Counted from the first letter of the stretch, positions 1 to 9,137 are shown. The stretch: 41,757 nucleotides of DNA from an uncultured Saprospiraceae bacterium (GCA_937959115.1 CALGAW010000042.1:1-41757); one strand, 5' to 3'. Numbers and translations are program-made. Notes: a model not told the origin generated them from the letters alone.

Positions 1-83
1 CTTTAAGAATACATTCGGCCCTAGACGGTAAATCGCCTTTAGAAGCCTATCTAGAAAAAACTAATTATCTTTATGCTGCTTAA
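1..83 (+). CDS. C-terminal tail of an IS transposase (integrase-core type), cut by the window edge
   Basis: The first 80 bases read in frame 3 as 26 residues and a TAA stop. They contain the segment IHSALDGKSPLEAYL, which matches the end of DDE integrase-core transposases of the IS3/IS481 type, where a short HSALGGxxPxEyL pattern follows the catalytic domain. The catalytic residues lie outside the window, so neither the exact IS family nor whether the gene is intact can be judged. The stop is followed within 40 bases by a possible element end. The neighbouring operon ends about 40 bases further on, so the insertion sits just beyond the 3' end of the swivel-enzyme gene and does not interrupt it. 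Confidence 0.6.
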   Translation, partial: LRIHSALDGKSPLEAYLEKTNYLYAA

Positions 84-91
84 TCAATCTT

Positions 92-117
92 AGTGTCCAC
101 TATACTGAGGAAGTCCA
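92..117. repeat. Possible terminal inverted repeat of the left-edge IS
   Basis: The segment ending in GAGGAAGTCCA lies 8 bases past the transposase stop codon. Read on the other strand it begins TGGACTTCCTCAG, the TG-start expected of an IS3-like end. The partner repeat and the target duplication lie outside the window, so this rests on position and terminal bases only. Confidence 0.3.
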
Positions 118-156
118 AAGAGTTTGACTACAGCAAGTCTAACAAACAAAAAAACT

Positions 157-2520
157 TCACCCCAACCCTACCGTCCCCGCAAAAGCATCCAACACTACCC
201 AGTCACCAGTCTTAAAGACACGCCGCGCATCCTTGCAAGAGACCACAGCAGGCAGTCCATACTCCCGAGCCACCACAGCACCATGTGACAACGGACTACC
301 GATCTCAGTCACCAGCCCACCAATCTTACCAAAATAAGGCGTCCACCCAATATCCGTAATCTCAGTAATCAGCACATCGCCTTCCTTTAAATCTCGACAG
401 TCTTCTAGGGAGGAAGCAACAAAGGCGCGCCCTGCCACCTTGCCCAAACTGACAGGCGTACCAAGCAGTTGGCCCGCCTGCAAATTTGTCTCGATAACAG
501 ACGTTTTAGGAATGGGAACAGTATACATAATGTGATCAAACTCCAGCTTCATTTGCTGAGGATAAAGCGTTCGACGTTCTTCCGCAATCTTCTTCCAGGT
601 TGGAGAACGATCCGTAATTAAGTTGCCGAGTTCATGATGTTGAAGGAAAAAAATCTGGTCGGAATCATCTAAGAGCTGCTGTTTTACCAACAATTGGGCA
701 AAGTGGAGGTAAGCCATTTTTAGGTTTCGCTGAATTTTAATCCCCAGACTTTTAGCCTCTTCTCGTTGGACAATAGATAAACGGATTTTGGGCAACAACA
801 CCCGAATAATCCGAGCCTTCAGAAAAGAGTAATCAGCTAACAGTTCCTTGTAATTAATTGCCTGAGAATGCTCAGCAACTGCCTTGGCAGGCACAAGCAA
901 TCGGTTGTACAACATATCAATCAATGGCATCGGATCTTGTTTCCAATCCTTAGAACGCAAAGCAGCTTCACGCACACCGCGATGACCATTCGAATGTATA
1001 AAATTAGAATAGGCTTGCTTCGTGGAGACAGGAGCTTGCTCGGTCAAGTAACTCAACAAGTGACTTGCTTGTGTAAAGGCGGCAACAGCACTCACGTCCT
1101 TACGAATCATAGTAAGTAAAGCTTCCATATCCACAAGCATATCCGCGCCCTCAATCCCTTGAATTTCTCCGATCAATTGAGTGGCGAGCACATGGTGTTT
1201 TGCTTCTGTTTTCAAAGGGTCTCCGCTTAAAACACCAAGCAAAGCAGTGTACAGCGCGCCTGAATTAGCAGAAACACACATGTGATCTGCCCAAGCATTT
1301 GCAATGGTCGTATTACCAGCAGTTAACTTGGTATACATTTTCTGAAGATCCTCGGTCGATGGTATGGAAAAAGAACGGTTGATGGTACGCAATTTACCCA
1401 AGCGTTTCTTCGCAGAATTGTTGTATCGAATATTTTTCAACAGACCAATCAATTGCTTGGTTTTACTGGCTTTTTGCTCAACCACATTGGTCGAAAGAAT
1501 GGTTCCTGTAAGTGAAATATCAATGTTTTCCTTTTTGGCTAGTAATATGTTTTGTGGAAAATCATACATCGCCTGCAAATCAAAAAACATCCGTCCGTAA
1601 TGCAGTTTCATGTAACGCGGGTGCTCTAGGTTTTTATTAATGACACCAGCAGATTTGTACATGTCTTGAATCGCAAACTCCACTGCGTGTCCAAAAACAG
1701 ACCAAGTAAGTGGGGTAATTGCTCCAGGCATCATTTCTCCAACATTGCCAAGGGTATAAATAGGGTGGTCGGGATAATCGATTGGGCTATCCAGTTCATT
1801 CAAATGAGTCGACCGAAGTGTCGTGATTGGCCTTGCCTGTAACCACCATAATGTATCGTTCTGATCGATAACGAACTCCATGTCAAGCGGATAACCCAGC
1901 TGTTTCTGTGCAAATAAACAATCTGACCTCAATTGCTCAATCAAGGCATCGGGCAGGCTATCTGTTCTTGTAGCAGGAATTTTTCCATGGTGATACAATT
2001 CAATCTGATCGGCATCGGTTTCACCACTCACCAACGCCTCACCTGGTCCTTCCACTACATTGATTAACAATTGATCATATCGGTTGCTCACTGGATTGAC
2101 AGAGAAGATGACCCCGCTCCACTTTGCTGTGATCATTTGTTGTACCAGCACGTTCATATTTATCGGCGTATCTCCTTGCCGTTCTGCATGGTACATCAAG
2201 GCGTTCGCCTCCTCCTTGGACAATTGACAGTTCTGGATGGCGCTCAAGATTGCTTTTTCATTCCCTAAGTCTAGGAAGGTTTTAAACTGGCCAGCATAAG
2301 AATGTTCCACTCCATCCTCTACATCTGCTGAAGATCGTACTGCGAATAATTCATTTGGCAACGCGCGGATCGCTAGTAAAATCTGTTCTTCGGTTTCTGT
2401 ATCCAGATTCGATATAACTAAGCCAGGTGGCACAGTCAATCCGATCTTGAATAACTGATTCAGTCCGTTGGCTTTTCCGCCTGCTTCTGACCACTTTTTT
2501 GCATCTAGAGACTGTATCAT
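157..2520 (-). CDS. PEP-synthase / rifampin-phosphotransferase-like enzyme (ATP-grasp plus phosphohistidine swivel domain)
   Basis: This 787-residue protein has the three-part plan of dikinase-like phosphotransferases. Residues 1-235 form a PPDK_N-type ATP-grasp domain, with GGKANGL near the start, FAVRSSADVED, and LWWLQARPIT at its end. A helical middle domain of about 430 residues opens with NVGEMMPGAITPLTW. The C-terminal swivel domain carries SPLSHGAVVAREYGLPAV, with the presumed phosphorylated histidine at 746. This order, the short length and the absence of a PEP/pyruvate barrel resemble rifampin phosphotransferase (ATP + drug to phospho-drug + AMP + phosphate) more than true PEP synthase. 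The acceptor is unknown. Its ATG overlaps the stop of the upstream gene (ATGA), so the two are translationally coupled. No signal peptide, so cytoplasmic. Domain plan is clear; substrate is not. Confidence 0.8.
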   Translation of the reverse strand: MIQSLDAKKWSEAGGKANGLNQLFKIGLTVPPGLVISNLDTETEEQILLAIRALPNELFAVRSSADVEDGVEHSYAGQFKTFLDLGNEKAILSAIQNCQLSKEEANALMYHAERQGDTPINMNVLVQQMITAKWSGVIFSVNPVSNRYDQLLINVVEGPGEALVSGETDADQIELYHHGKIPATRTDSLPDALIEQLRSDCLFAQKQLGYPLDMEFVIDQNDTLWWLQARPITTLRSTHLNELDSPIDYPDHPIYTLGNVGEMMPGAITPLTWSVFGHAVEFAIQDMYKSAGVINKNLEHPRYMKLHYGRMFFDLQAMYDFPQNILLAKKENIDISLTGTILSTNVVEQKASKTKQLIGLLKNIRYNNSAKKRLGKLRTINRSFSIPSTEDLQKMYTKLTAGNTTIANAWADHMCVSANSGALYTALLGVLSGDPLKTEAKHHVLATQLIGEIQGIEGADMLVDMEALLTMIRKDVSAVAAFTQASHLLSYLTEQAPVSTKQAYSNFIHSNGHRGVREAALRSKDWKQDPMPLIDMLYNRLLVPAKAVAEHSQAINYKELLADYSFLKARIIRVLLPKIRLSIVQREEAKSLGIKIQRNLKMAYLHFAQLLVKQQLLDDSDQIFFLQHHELGNLITDRSPTWKKIAEERRTLYPQQMKLEFDHIMYTVPIPKTSVIETNLQAGQLLGTPVSLGKVAGRAFVASSLEDCRDLKEGDVLITEITDIGWTPYFGKIGGLVTEIGSPLSHGAVVAREYGLPAVVSCKDARRVFKTGDWVVLDAFAGTVGLG

Positions 2521-3566
2521 AAGACTTGACCCATCACTTGTTTAATCGTTGGATAAAATTTAGGATTGAAACCAAATTCAGTGACTCCCAACCCTTTGAC
2601 ACCATCCAATTCGTATTCTGCCAACCCTTCAAATATTTGATAATTGTCGTCCATTTCAAACATAAATGCGTCAACTATTTTCACATGCATCGTTTTTGTA
2701 GTTCCGTCATGCAAGGTAAATGGTACTGCAAATGTCTTGGGGATAAGTGCTTTAGAAGAGATTTCTGACATTAAGAGACTGCTTTTCAAGCCAATTGTTT
2801 TATTGTCATTTTGTAGGAATCCGGCCTGCAATTCTCCTAGGAAATCGTAAGAAATCCCACTAATATTGAATGCCCTTTTATCGGTTAATAATCCACCAAT
2901 CCAAATATGCCGTTTCCAATTTCCCCATTTTCTGACACCAAACGAATGATCCCGAACAGAATGCCAATCCACCCGAGTCAGTTCTCCATCAATCTCTATT
3001 GTTCCTTTTAAGAAGCCAGCTTGTTCGTAATGCTGTTTTGAGATTTCTTTTAATTTTTTAAAAAACGCTTTATCCCAAGATGCTGCTGCGATTGACTGAT
3101 GAATGATGGTCGCTGGTTTTACCTGCTTAAAATCGACAATGTTATTGACGGCCTCAAAGGTAAGGTCTATTTTTGCTTGCCGCGCCTTTCCTGCTTCATC
3201 TTCCAATGGACCATCGTACAGAATTTGCCATTTTTTACCAATATGGATACACTTATATTGAAGATTTCCTTGTTGGAATTGTTCACCGTACGATCCTCTC
3301 AAATCTGTCAACTCAAATCGGCCTTTTTTAGGTAGATGCAATTTGAACCACCATTCCTTTTTACCAGAATTGCGAAACGCCATGCGAACAACAAATGAGC
3401 TCCCATCAAAGCTCCGCCCATTAAAATAACTACTATCATTGAAATTTTCAACACTTAAATCAGAATGTCTTTGCTCCAATAACTCAATAGGCATAGGTCG
3501 TTTCTGCTTCCCCTTAGCGACCATTTTTTTTGCAAAAAAAGTTTTAATCATCCCCATTACCGGCAT
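2517..3566 (-). CDS. Lipocalin-like DUF7064/CrtC-like protein, partner of the swivel enzyme
   Basis: The protein is about 349 residues, rich in beta-strand and aromatic residues, with no signal peptide. The most recognisable part, near residues 200-215, reads VDWHSVRDHSFGVRKWG. An RDxSxGxR motif of this kind marks the DUF7064/DUF7065 group, related to the CrtC hydratase double-lipocalin fold, which binds lipids or terpenoids. That assignment is from memory and moderate. The frame extends two codons upstream to a TTG at 3572, but ATG at 3566 (or ATG at 3557) is the more natural start. It is the first gene of a two-gene operon and its stop overlaps the next ATG. The constant pairing suggests it binds or prepares the substrate that the phosphotransferase-like enzyme modifies. 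Confidence 0.6.
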   Translation of the reverse strand: MPVMGMIKTFFAKKMVAKGKQKRPMPIELLEQRHSDLSVENFNDSSYFNGRSFDGSSFVVRMAFRNSGKKEWWFKLHLPKKGRFELTDLRGSYGEQFQQGNLQYKCIHIGKKWQILYDGPLEDEAGKARQAKIDLTFEAVNNIVDFKQVKPATIIHQSIAAASWDKAFFKKLKEISKQHYEQAGFLKGTIEIDGELTRVDWHSVRDHSFGVRKWGNWKRHIWIGGLLTDKRAFNISGISYDFLGELQAGFLQNDNKTIGLKSSLLMSEISSKALIPKTFAVPFTLHDGTTKTMHVKIVDAFMFEMDDNYQIFEGLAEYELDGVKGLGVTEFGFNPKFYPTIKQVMGQVL

Positions 3567-3572
3567 TTTCAA

Positions 3573-4060
3573 TTCAGAAAAATCGAAGTTAAGGAATATT
3601 TATCAAGTTGCCAATGTGCTACAATTGATTGGTCATTTTGTTGAATACTAAAAAGGTCTGAAATATTAACATTAGGAGAAAAAATCAATAAAAACATAGT
3701 TAAACTAATATAACAAACGCCCAAATTTTGAGTTCGATAGCATACAAAAACAAAAAATTCTTATATTCGTTACTGTTCTGGAAAAACGAAGTCTAAAGAT
3801 TAGACCCGTTGTATGCAGCAGCATGAAACTTTTGAGATCAAACTGCTTCAAACTCAAGGATGTCCGAATATTTTTAATTTGACCGCAGGTTTACTACGAT
3901 TGCAATGAAAAATATCCGTTGAGCCCTTGATTTTATTGCATTTTCAACTTGAAATTCAATTCCTACTGCATAAAGCGAAATTAACAAAAAACGGGTTTAT
4001 CCGTATAACAAGAACGCATTGGCATAGTATTTTCATTATAGAAACAAAAAACGAATCATC
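3573..4060. other. 488-base divergent intergenic region with no recognised gene
   Basis: This AT-rich gap separates the minus-strand swivel-enzyme operon from the plus-strand DUF4197 gene, so it must hold both promoters. I could not identify a convincing TAnnTTTG element for either. The only ATG-started frame of note is a 31-codon one at 3813-3908, with no family features. No tRNA, strong hairpin or repeat was seen. Confidence 0.5.
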
Positions 4061-4771
4061 ATGATTAAAAAAATAGCTTTTATATTCTTCGTCTTACAAT
4101 TTACAGCTTGTACAGAGCTTGCTCAATTGGGGACTGAACTCTTATCCACAGAATCTCCACTTACTAATGCTGAAGCAGGACGTGGGTTGAAGGAAGCATT
4201 GACAAAAGGTGTAATGACTGGTGTGTCATTGGTTTCAAAACGAGATGGGTTTTTGAAAAATCCATTGATTAAGATCCCATTTCCGCCTGAGGCAACAAAA
4301 GTTAAAAATACAATCGATGCACTACCCGGTGGTCGTCTGCTAACGGATAATGTGGTAGAGAAAATCAACCGTGGTGCTGAAGATGCTGCAAAAGGAGCAG
4401 GTAAGATTTTCGGAAATGCTATCACCAACATGTCATTTAACGATGTGATGGGTATTTTGATGGGAGAGAAAAATGGCGCAACGCAATACTTCAAGCAAAC
4501 CACTACAACACCATTGTTTAACAGCTTCAACCCAGTGATCAAAAACTCGTTGGGCAAAGTGAAGGCTTTAGATGCTTGGTCAACAGTAATAACGAAGTAC
4601 AACACAATTCCTTTAATCAAGAAAGTAAATCCTTCAATGGATAAATTCGTTACAAATAAAGCAATAGACGGCTTGTTCGTAATGATTGAAAAAGAGGAAC
4701 GTTTAATCAGAAAAGATCCTGCTCAACGAACAACAGATTTGTTGAAAAAGGTGTTTGCAAAACAAGATTAA
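4061..4771 (+). CDS. DUF4197 family lipoprotein
   Basis: This 236-residue protein starts with a lipoprotein signal: MIKKIAFIFF, a hydrophobic stretch, then a lipobox ending at Cys17 (QFTAC). The body matches DUF4197. It has GLKEALTKGV after the anchor, a central IPFPPEA segment, AEDAAKGAGKIF, the conserved SFNDVMGILMG, and a C-terminal part ending TTDLLKKVFAKQD. Family members are envelope proteins of unknown function in Proteobacteria and Bacteroidota. The mature protein is predicted to be almost all helical. It is monocistronic, with a long upstream gap and its own terminator just downstream. Start is the only ATG before the signal peptide. Confidence 0.85.
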   Translation: MIKKIAFIFFVLQFTACTELAQLGTELLSTESPLTNAEAGRGLKEALTKGVMTGVSLVSKRDGFLKNPLIKIPFPPEATKVKNTIDALPGGRLLTDNVVEKINRGAEDAAKGAGKIFGNAITNMSFNDVMGILMGEKNGATQYFKQTTTTPLFNSFNPVIKNSLGKVKALDAWSTVITKYNTIPLIKKVNPSMDKFVTNKAIDGLFVMIEKEERLIRKDPAQRTTDLLKKVFAKQD

Positions 4772-4796
4772 TATCCTGCAATAGAAAATAAGTTTG

Positions 4797-4830
4797 AAAC
4801 CGTTTGTCCGAGTGATGAACGGTTTTTTTT
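4797..4830 (+). terminator. Rho-independent terminator of the DUF4197 gene
   Basis: AAACCGTT pairs with AACGGTTT across a 13-base loop and is followed directly by a run of T residues, 26 bases after the stop codon of the plus-strand gene. Confidence 0.8.
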
Positions 4831-4946
4831 TATTGCCTGTATCAAATGGAAATCCCCTTAACTGAAGTACGCTATGTGATGGATAGGTGAACTGTAATTT
4901 GACCCTGAGCAAGTGTTCCCTAGACAGGTAGTTACCTACATGCTTT

Positions 4947-6020
4947 CTAACCCTTTAGCTCAGCGTACAACGCCTTTACCTTCTCTACCAGTTCCGTGTT
5001 TTCCAGAAACGGAGAAGTCCGCCCCTTCTTATACGATTGAGCATTGATAAACACCCCCTTGCGCAATTCAACCTGCGTTTCTTCTGGGAGCTGAGTGTAC
5101 TCATAACAGACTTGGGAGCAACAATTCCCATATCTCTCAGCACAGGCCTTACACTGAATGAGCAAAAGGTGACAAGCACTGTTGACACAATTGTTGTGAT
5201 GGTCTGAAGGCGCCTCACACTGGTGACATTGGCTGATCACTTCATGGTTGATCCGTTCACCGAGCCGCTCATCGAACACGAAGTTTTTGCCTTTAAACTT
5301 ATTCGGCAATCCCTGGTTTCTGACTTGTCTTGTATATTCAATAATACCGCCTTCTAGCTGATAGACATCGTTAAATCCATTGTGTTTAAGGTAAGCACTC
5401 GCTTTCTCACATCGGATACCACCTGTACAATACATGACGATGGGTTGATCTTTTTTGCCTTTCAACATGTCTGCTACAATAGGCAAAGACTCGCGAAAAG
5501 TATCCACATCTGGGCAAATCGCTTTTTCGAAATGTCCAACTTCAGATTCATAGTGATTCCGCATGTCTACAACGATGGTATCTGGATTTGCTGTAATTTC
5601 ATTGAAAGATTCTGCTGTCAAGTGGATACCTTTATCTGTGACGTCAAAGGAAGAATCATCTAACCCATCCGCAACAATCTTGTCTTTTACTTTGATTTTA
5701 AGCTTGAAAAACGATTTTCCATCATCCTCAATGGCAATATTCAGACGAACAGCCTCTAGGAAGGTGACATTGCTCAACTTTGCTTTAAAGGCTTCAAACT
5801 GTTGCTCAGGTACACTAATCTGTGCATTGACACCTTCTTTAGAAACATAAATACGTCCAAGCACACCAACTTCTGACCAATGATAATAGATATAATGGCG
5901 AAACACAACCGGATTGCCAATGTGGTAATACTGATAAAAGGAAAGCGTGATACGTGATTCACTGTTTTCCCGCATTTGCTGCTTCAGTACTTCCTTGTCT
6001 ACAGTATTATATAGTTTCAT
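4947..6020 (-). CDS. trhO: tRNA uridine(34) hydroxylase TrhO (rhodanese-related)
   Basis: This 357-residue cytoplasmic enzyme makes 5-hydroxyuridine at the wobble position of certain tRNAs using oxygen. An N-terminal acylphosphatase-like domain (about 25-115, with GRIYVSKEGVNAQ) precedes a rhodanese domain (about 145-235) whose active-site loop is YCTGGIRCEKAS, catalytic Cys198. The C-terminal tail carries closely spaced cysteines (CHQC, CKAC, NCC and others), the presumed zinc-binding region seen in long TrhO/YceA proteins. The end, KGRTSPFLENTELV, also matches family members. Length and order are normal. It lies upstream of no obvious partner; the DUF2004 gene behind it runs in the same direction about 40 bases away. 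Confidence 0.92.
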   Translation of the reverse strand: MKLYNTVDKEVLKQQMRENSESRITLSFYQYYHIGNPVVFRHYIYYHWSEVGVLGRIYVSKEGVNAQISVPEQQFEAFKAKLSNVTFLEAVRLNIAIEDDGKSFFKLKIKVKDKIVADGLDDSSFDVTDKGIHLTAESFNEITANPDTIVVDMRNHYESEVGHFEKAICPDVDTFRESLPIVADMLKGKKDQPIVMYCTGGIRCEKASAYLKHNGFNDVYQLEGGIIEYTRQVRNQGLPNKFKGKNFVFDERLGERINHEVISQCHQCEAPSDHHNNCVNSACHLLLIQCKACAERYGNCCSQVCYEYTQLPEETQVELRKGVFINAQSYKKGRTSPFLENTELVEKVKALYAELKG

Positions 6021-6062
6021 TGAAGACTTATTTATCTGCTTAATTTTATTATTACAAGATAC

Positions 6063-6587
6063 TCAACTTTCTACCACAATATCATTGATCTCCCCTTCTT
6101 TATTCACATTGACAACAACCAAATACTGCGTAATCTCACTGCTTAAGGTAAAGTCGAAGACTGCAAAATCTTCATTTTCAGCATAAATTCCTACTCTTTT
6201 TAAATAGATTTGCTCCAGCATTGCTGCTTGAATTTCCTGATCTGATTGGTTGACATTTATACCTAAGGAGGACAATTCTTCCTTGCTACATTCATCAAAA
6301 TGATGCGTGACATATCCATTTACAATTTCTCCTCCTTGAAACGTAGTTAAATTTCGCTTTAGTTCTTTTGCTAATTCTGGAAGGGCTTGAATAAATGATC
6401 GAATGATAGGGACTAGATCTTCCGAAACCTTTTCTTGCTCAAAAATAAGGTCTAACCAAACTTCATTCGTGTTTAATTGGTAATCGAAAACCGTGTATTC
6501 CTCTTCCGCATGATCAAAGTCAATGGCACCAAATGGTACAATGTCATGAATTTTATTCATGCCACAAAGTTCACAACTTTTTGGCAT
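6063..6587 (-). CDS. DUF2004-like protein with N-terminal CxxC
   Basis: This 174-residue soluble protein has no signal peptide. It begins MPKSCELCGMNK, a single CxxC that could be half a zinc site. The remainder alternates acidic helices and strands and ends QYLVVVNVNKEGEINDIVVES, the type of C-terminal strand pair seen in DUF2004 proteins. Function is not known for the family; members are often cytosolic orphan proteins. It lies between trhO and the WG-repeat gene on the same strand, with about 40-base gaps on each side, so co-transcription with either is possible. The family call rests mainly on the C-terminal half. Confidence 0.55.
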   Translation of the reverse strand: MPKSCELCGMNKIHDIVPFGAIDFDHAEEEYTVFDYQLNTNEVWLDLIFEQEKVSEDLVPIIRSFIQALPELAKELKRNLTTFQGGEIVNGYVTHHFDECSKEELSSLGINVNQSDQEIQAAMLEQIYLKRVGIYAENEDFAVFDFTLSSEITQYLVVVNVNKEGEINDIVVES

Positions 6588-6630
6588 TAATCCAATATTA
6601 TCTGTTGTAAATAATCATTAACAATACGTA

Positions 6631-8334
6631 CTAATCCATTCCTAAACAAACCTCCAACGCATAGTTAACATCATTAATGCTAGAGCTGACATCATCTAAC
6701 TGACGAATGTACTTTCCAATGGTGGATTTGAATTCAAGGTATGCTTCTTCTTTAAAGGCTTGTTCTAGATGACCTTCAGCTTCCTTCAGTAACTTTTCCG
6801 CGCCGATGATTTTATTTTTGGTGGTTCCTAGGAGCTTTTTCATTGATGTACATTTGATCATACTTTCTGATGTGACTTGCCCAGCTTTCACCTTTGCTTT
6901 CGCTGTTAGCAGTTTTCGCTTTGACTTTTTAAGTTCGTCGGTTGCCGCTTCGCTGTTCGTTGCATAGACATCTAGTTTACCGGATTCGTGTGCTTCGTAC
7001 ATCAGGTCTCCGCTATTCATGCCCATTTCCATTGCTTCGTCAACTGATTCCTGTAGATCTCCTAGTGCATCGAAGAAGGCAAGATACTCTTCATCTGTAG
7101 CGGGCACAATCTCTTCTTTTTTCTCGGCAACTTCTTCTTCTTTTACAGGCTTTTTTGTTTCCTTGATTTCTGGAGTTTTCTCCTCATTCATTTCTTCCTC
7201 GTCGGTCTCTACAGTTTCTTCTTTTTCTGATCCTGCTTCCGTTTCTTCCTCATCTGTTTCCTCTGATTCTTCAACCACTTCTTCTTCCTCTTCTACCTCC
7301 GGCTCAATGACGATTGGTTTCATGGGTGCGCCTTTTACGATGATCACTGGTCGTTTTCTAATCTTAGCAATCGGATATGCTTCTTTGTACTGATTTGGGA
7401 TAACGATGGTTCCTTCTTTGTCAATGTATCCCCAAAGGCCGTCTACTTTTACGGGTGCTAAACCATGTGCGAAATAACCAACATCTTCATACTCCGCAGG
7501 GATCACTAATTCACTTGCGGTATTGATGAATCCCCATTTTCCACGTTTTCTGACTGCTGCCATTCCTTCTCTGAATCCAGGCTGTTTGAATTTTTCATAA
7601 ATCGGTTTTCCGATCCTATTCCCTTTAGTATCGATGACACCAAGCTCGTAATCTGATCCAGCAAATGCATAACCTTCGCTAAATGCATAGGCTAGTTTGA
7701 ACTCATTCGGGATGACTACTTTGTCAAACAAATCAAGGTATCCCCATTTTCCTTCCAATCTGAATGCAATAAGGTCATTTGAAGCTGGGCGGAGTGCTTG
7801 GTATTTATTTTCGATAGCGTAATTGCCACTTTTGTTAATCATTCCCCAAGTCTTTTCCCAGGTTTTGCGCACCATCGCCATTCCTTGGCTGAAGGGGCGC
7901 ACCTCTTCAAACTTATGATTGACAATCATTTTACCAACCTCGTCAATGTAGCCCCACTTGTTTCCTAGGCGCACAGCTGCCAAATCATCTCTAAAAGATT
8001 GAGCATCCTCATATCTCGCATCGATGACCATTCTGCCCTTTCCATCCATGTAGCCGTACTTCCCTTGCCACATAACACATGCCATGCCTTTAGAGTGGCC
8101 TTTTGCATTTTCAAATTGGGTTTTTGCTACAACTCGTCCGGCATAATCAATATATCCTAGTTTATTGCCTTTCTTTATTTCGATAAAATCCCCACCTGGC
8201 TTGATTGAGGTCGTAGTAACTTTCTTTATTGTATCGCCTTCGTGCGTTAAAATGTACCAATCACTTGATTGTCCATACGAAAAGATACTGGCTAAAAGCA
8301 GTGTGATAACGGTAATGGCTGGCTTGAAACTCAT
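6631..8334 (-). CDS. Exported WG-repeat protein with acidic linker and helical C-terminal domain
   Basis: The 567-residue protein starts at the ATG at 8334, which begins a signal peptide (MSFKPAITVITLLL...SYGQ); a longer frame adds 14 residues before it and is unlikely. Residues about 35-330 hold eight WG-type repeats with cores GYID, GYMD, WGYID, WGMIN, WGYLD, GVID, WGFIN and WGYID, each followed by a strand and a VIP-like segment. Such repeats form a beta-solenoid or propeller-like surface. A Glu-rich linker (about 340-430) with many EEE/EETD runs follows, then a helical domain of about 140 residues with two cysteines near its ends. Binding role and partner are unknown. The acidic linker explains the long serine-rich shadow frame on the other strand. 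Confidence 0.85.
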   Translation of the reverse strand: MSFKPAITVITLLLASIFSYGQSSDWYILTHEGDTIKKVTTTSIKPGGDFIEIKKGNKLGYIDYAGRVVAKTQFENAKGHSKGMACVMWQGKYGYMDGKGRMVIDARYEDAQSFRDDLAAVRLGNKWGYIDEVGKMIVNHKFEEVRPFSQGMAMVRKTWEKTWGMINKSGNYAIENKYQALRPASNDLIAFRLEGKWGYLDLFDKVVIPNEFKLAYAFSEGYAFAGSDYELGVIDTKGNRIGKPIYEKFKQPGFREGMAAVRKRGKWGFINTASELVIPAEYEDVGYFAHGLAPVKVDGLWGYIDKEGTIVIPNQYKEAYPIAKIRKRPVIIVKGAPMKPIVIEPEVEEEEEVVEESEETDEEETEAGSEKEETVETDEEEMNEEKTPEIKETKKPVKEEEVAEKKEEIVPATDEEYLAFFDALGDLQESVDEAMEMGMNSGDLMYEAHESGKLDVYATNSEAATDELKKSKRKLLTAKAKVKAGQVTSESMIKCTSMKKLLGTTKNKIIGAEKLLKEAEGHLEQAFKEEAYLEFKSTIGKYIRQLDDVSSSINDVNYALEVCLGMD

Positions 8335-8408
8335 AATTAAATAGATTTGTAAAGCATATTGCAATTGGTATACCAAACTAATGTAATCGGTGATAAAATA
8401 AAGAATCC

Positions 8409-9011
8409 TTAACGTTTCTCCCAGTTAAAGCTGTTGATCATTTCAATGATATCCTTTTTCATGAATTCAACTGCTGGTGCTAGACTATCTTTATTCGGTC
8501 TTGCTTTAAAATAAAGAGACCCACGCATAAAATGGCTTATACTATCCGTTAAAAAAAACTGAAATGGGGAAGCGACTTCTCCTTCTATTTCAAGGATTCT
8601 ACAGTACACGTTATTGGGTTTACTGATGAAGTAATCATTGATGTATTCAGCTTTGATGTTGTGCTTGTTGGCGAAAGTATAGGAGTCGTTCACTAGTTTA
8701 GTCAGTTCACTTGTACTGCTGATCGTTTTATAGGTACAATGAATGGTACTATTTAAGCTATTGACATGAAGATTAAACCAGCAAGTGGATTCTGGTTTTT
8801 GGTCAAAAAAGGTCGTGTCTTGAAATGAAACCGCATAATCTGGTTTCGTAAATGAAAAAGGGCATCCATACAAGGCATCAAATTTGTCAAAATCACCTTC
8901 TGGGTACTCAATTTTTGGAAAAGCTCGTGGTTTCGGAGAATAAACTGGTTCTTCGCAACTGCTGAAACCTAGTAAAATCAATACTAAGAAGATAAAAGGA
9001 AAAATTTTCAT
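8409..9011 (-). CDS. gldD: Gliding motility lipoprotein GldD
   Basis: This 200-residue protein has a lipoprotein signal ending at Cys19 (GFSSC) and then SPKPRAFPKIEYP, the Pro-rich opening shared by GldD proteins (YTPKPRGYxRI-type). CPFSFTKPDY and CWFNLHV further in are also typical, as is a C-terminal helix ending INSFNWEKR. GldD is a membrane-anchored component needed for gliding and linked to type IX secretion in Flavobacteriia. It is often encoded near gldE, which is not present here. The two thioredoxin-fold genes lie upstream on the same strand, beyond a hairpin. This is the clearest lineage marker in the window. Confidence 0.85.
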   Translation of the reverse strand: MKIFPFIFLVLILLGFSSCEEPVYSPKPRAFPKIEYPEGDFDKFDALYGCPFSFTKPDYAVSFQDTTFFDQKPESTCWFNLHVNSLNSTIHCTYKTISSTSELTKLVNDSYTFANKHNIKAEYINDYFISKPNNVYCRILEIEGEVASPFQFFLTDSISHFMRGSLYFKARPNKDSLAPAVEFMKKDIIEMINSFNWEKR

Positions 9012-9137
9012 AAAAAAGTTGAATTAAAACGTAACATTATTCGAACATCAGCGTAAACTATACCAAATTACGACGATATACAATCAAAAATATAGCTTTT
9101 ACGAAGCAAAGAATTTGGGTTTAATAATGGAGATTGG

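Noticed and set aside
157-2520. True PEP synthase or pyruvate phosphate dikinase
   Set aside because: The C-terminal PEP/pyruvate-binding barrel is missing and the protein ends with the swivel domain, as in rifampin-phosphotransferase-like enzymes.
3813-3908. 31-codon ATG frame in the long divergent gap
   Set aside because: No motif, no promoter and no conserved feature visible; too short to support.
4123-4620. 165-residue minus-strand frame
   Set aside because: It lies entirely opposite the DUF4197 lipoprotein gene, which has a signal peptide, family motifs and terminator; the antisense frame has none.
7019-7393. 124-residue plus-strand frame, very rich in serine
   Set aside because: It is the antisense shadow of the Glu-rich linker of the WG-repeat protein; GAA/GAG codons read as TTC/CTC and TCT on the other strand.
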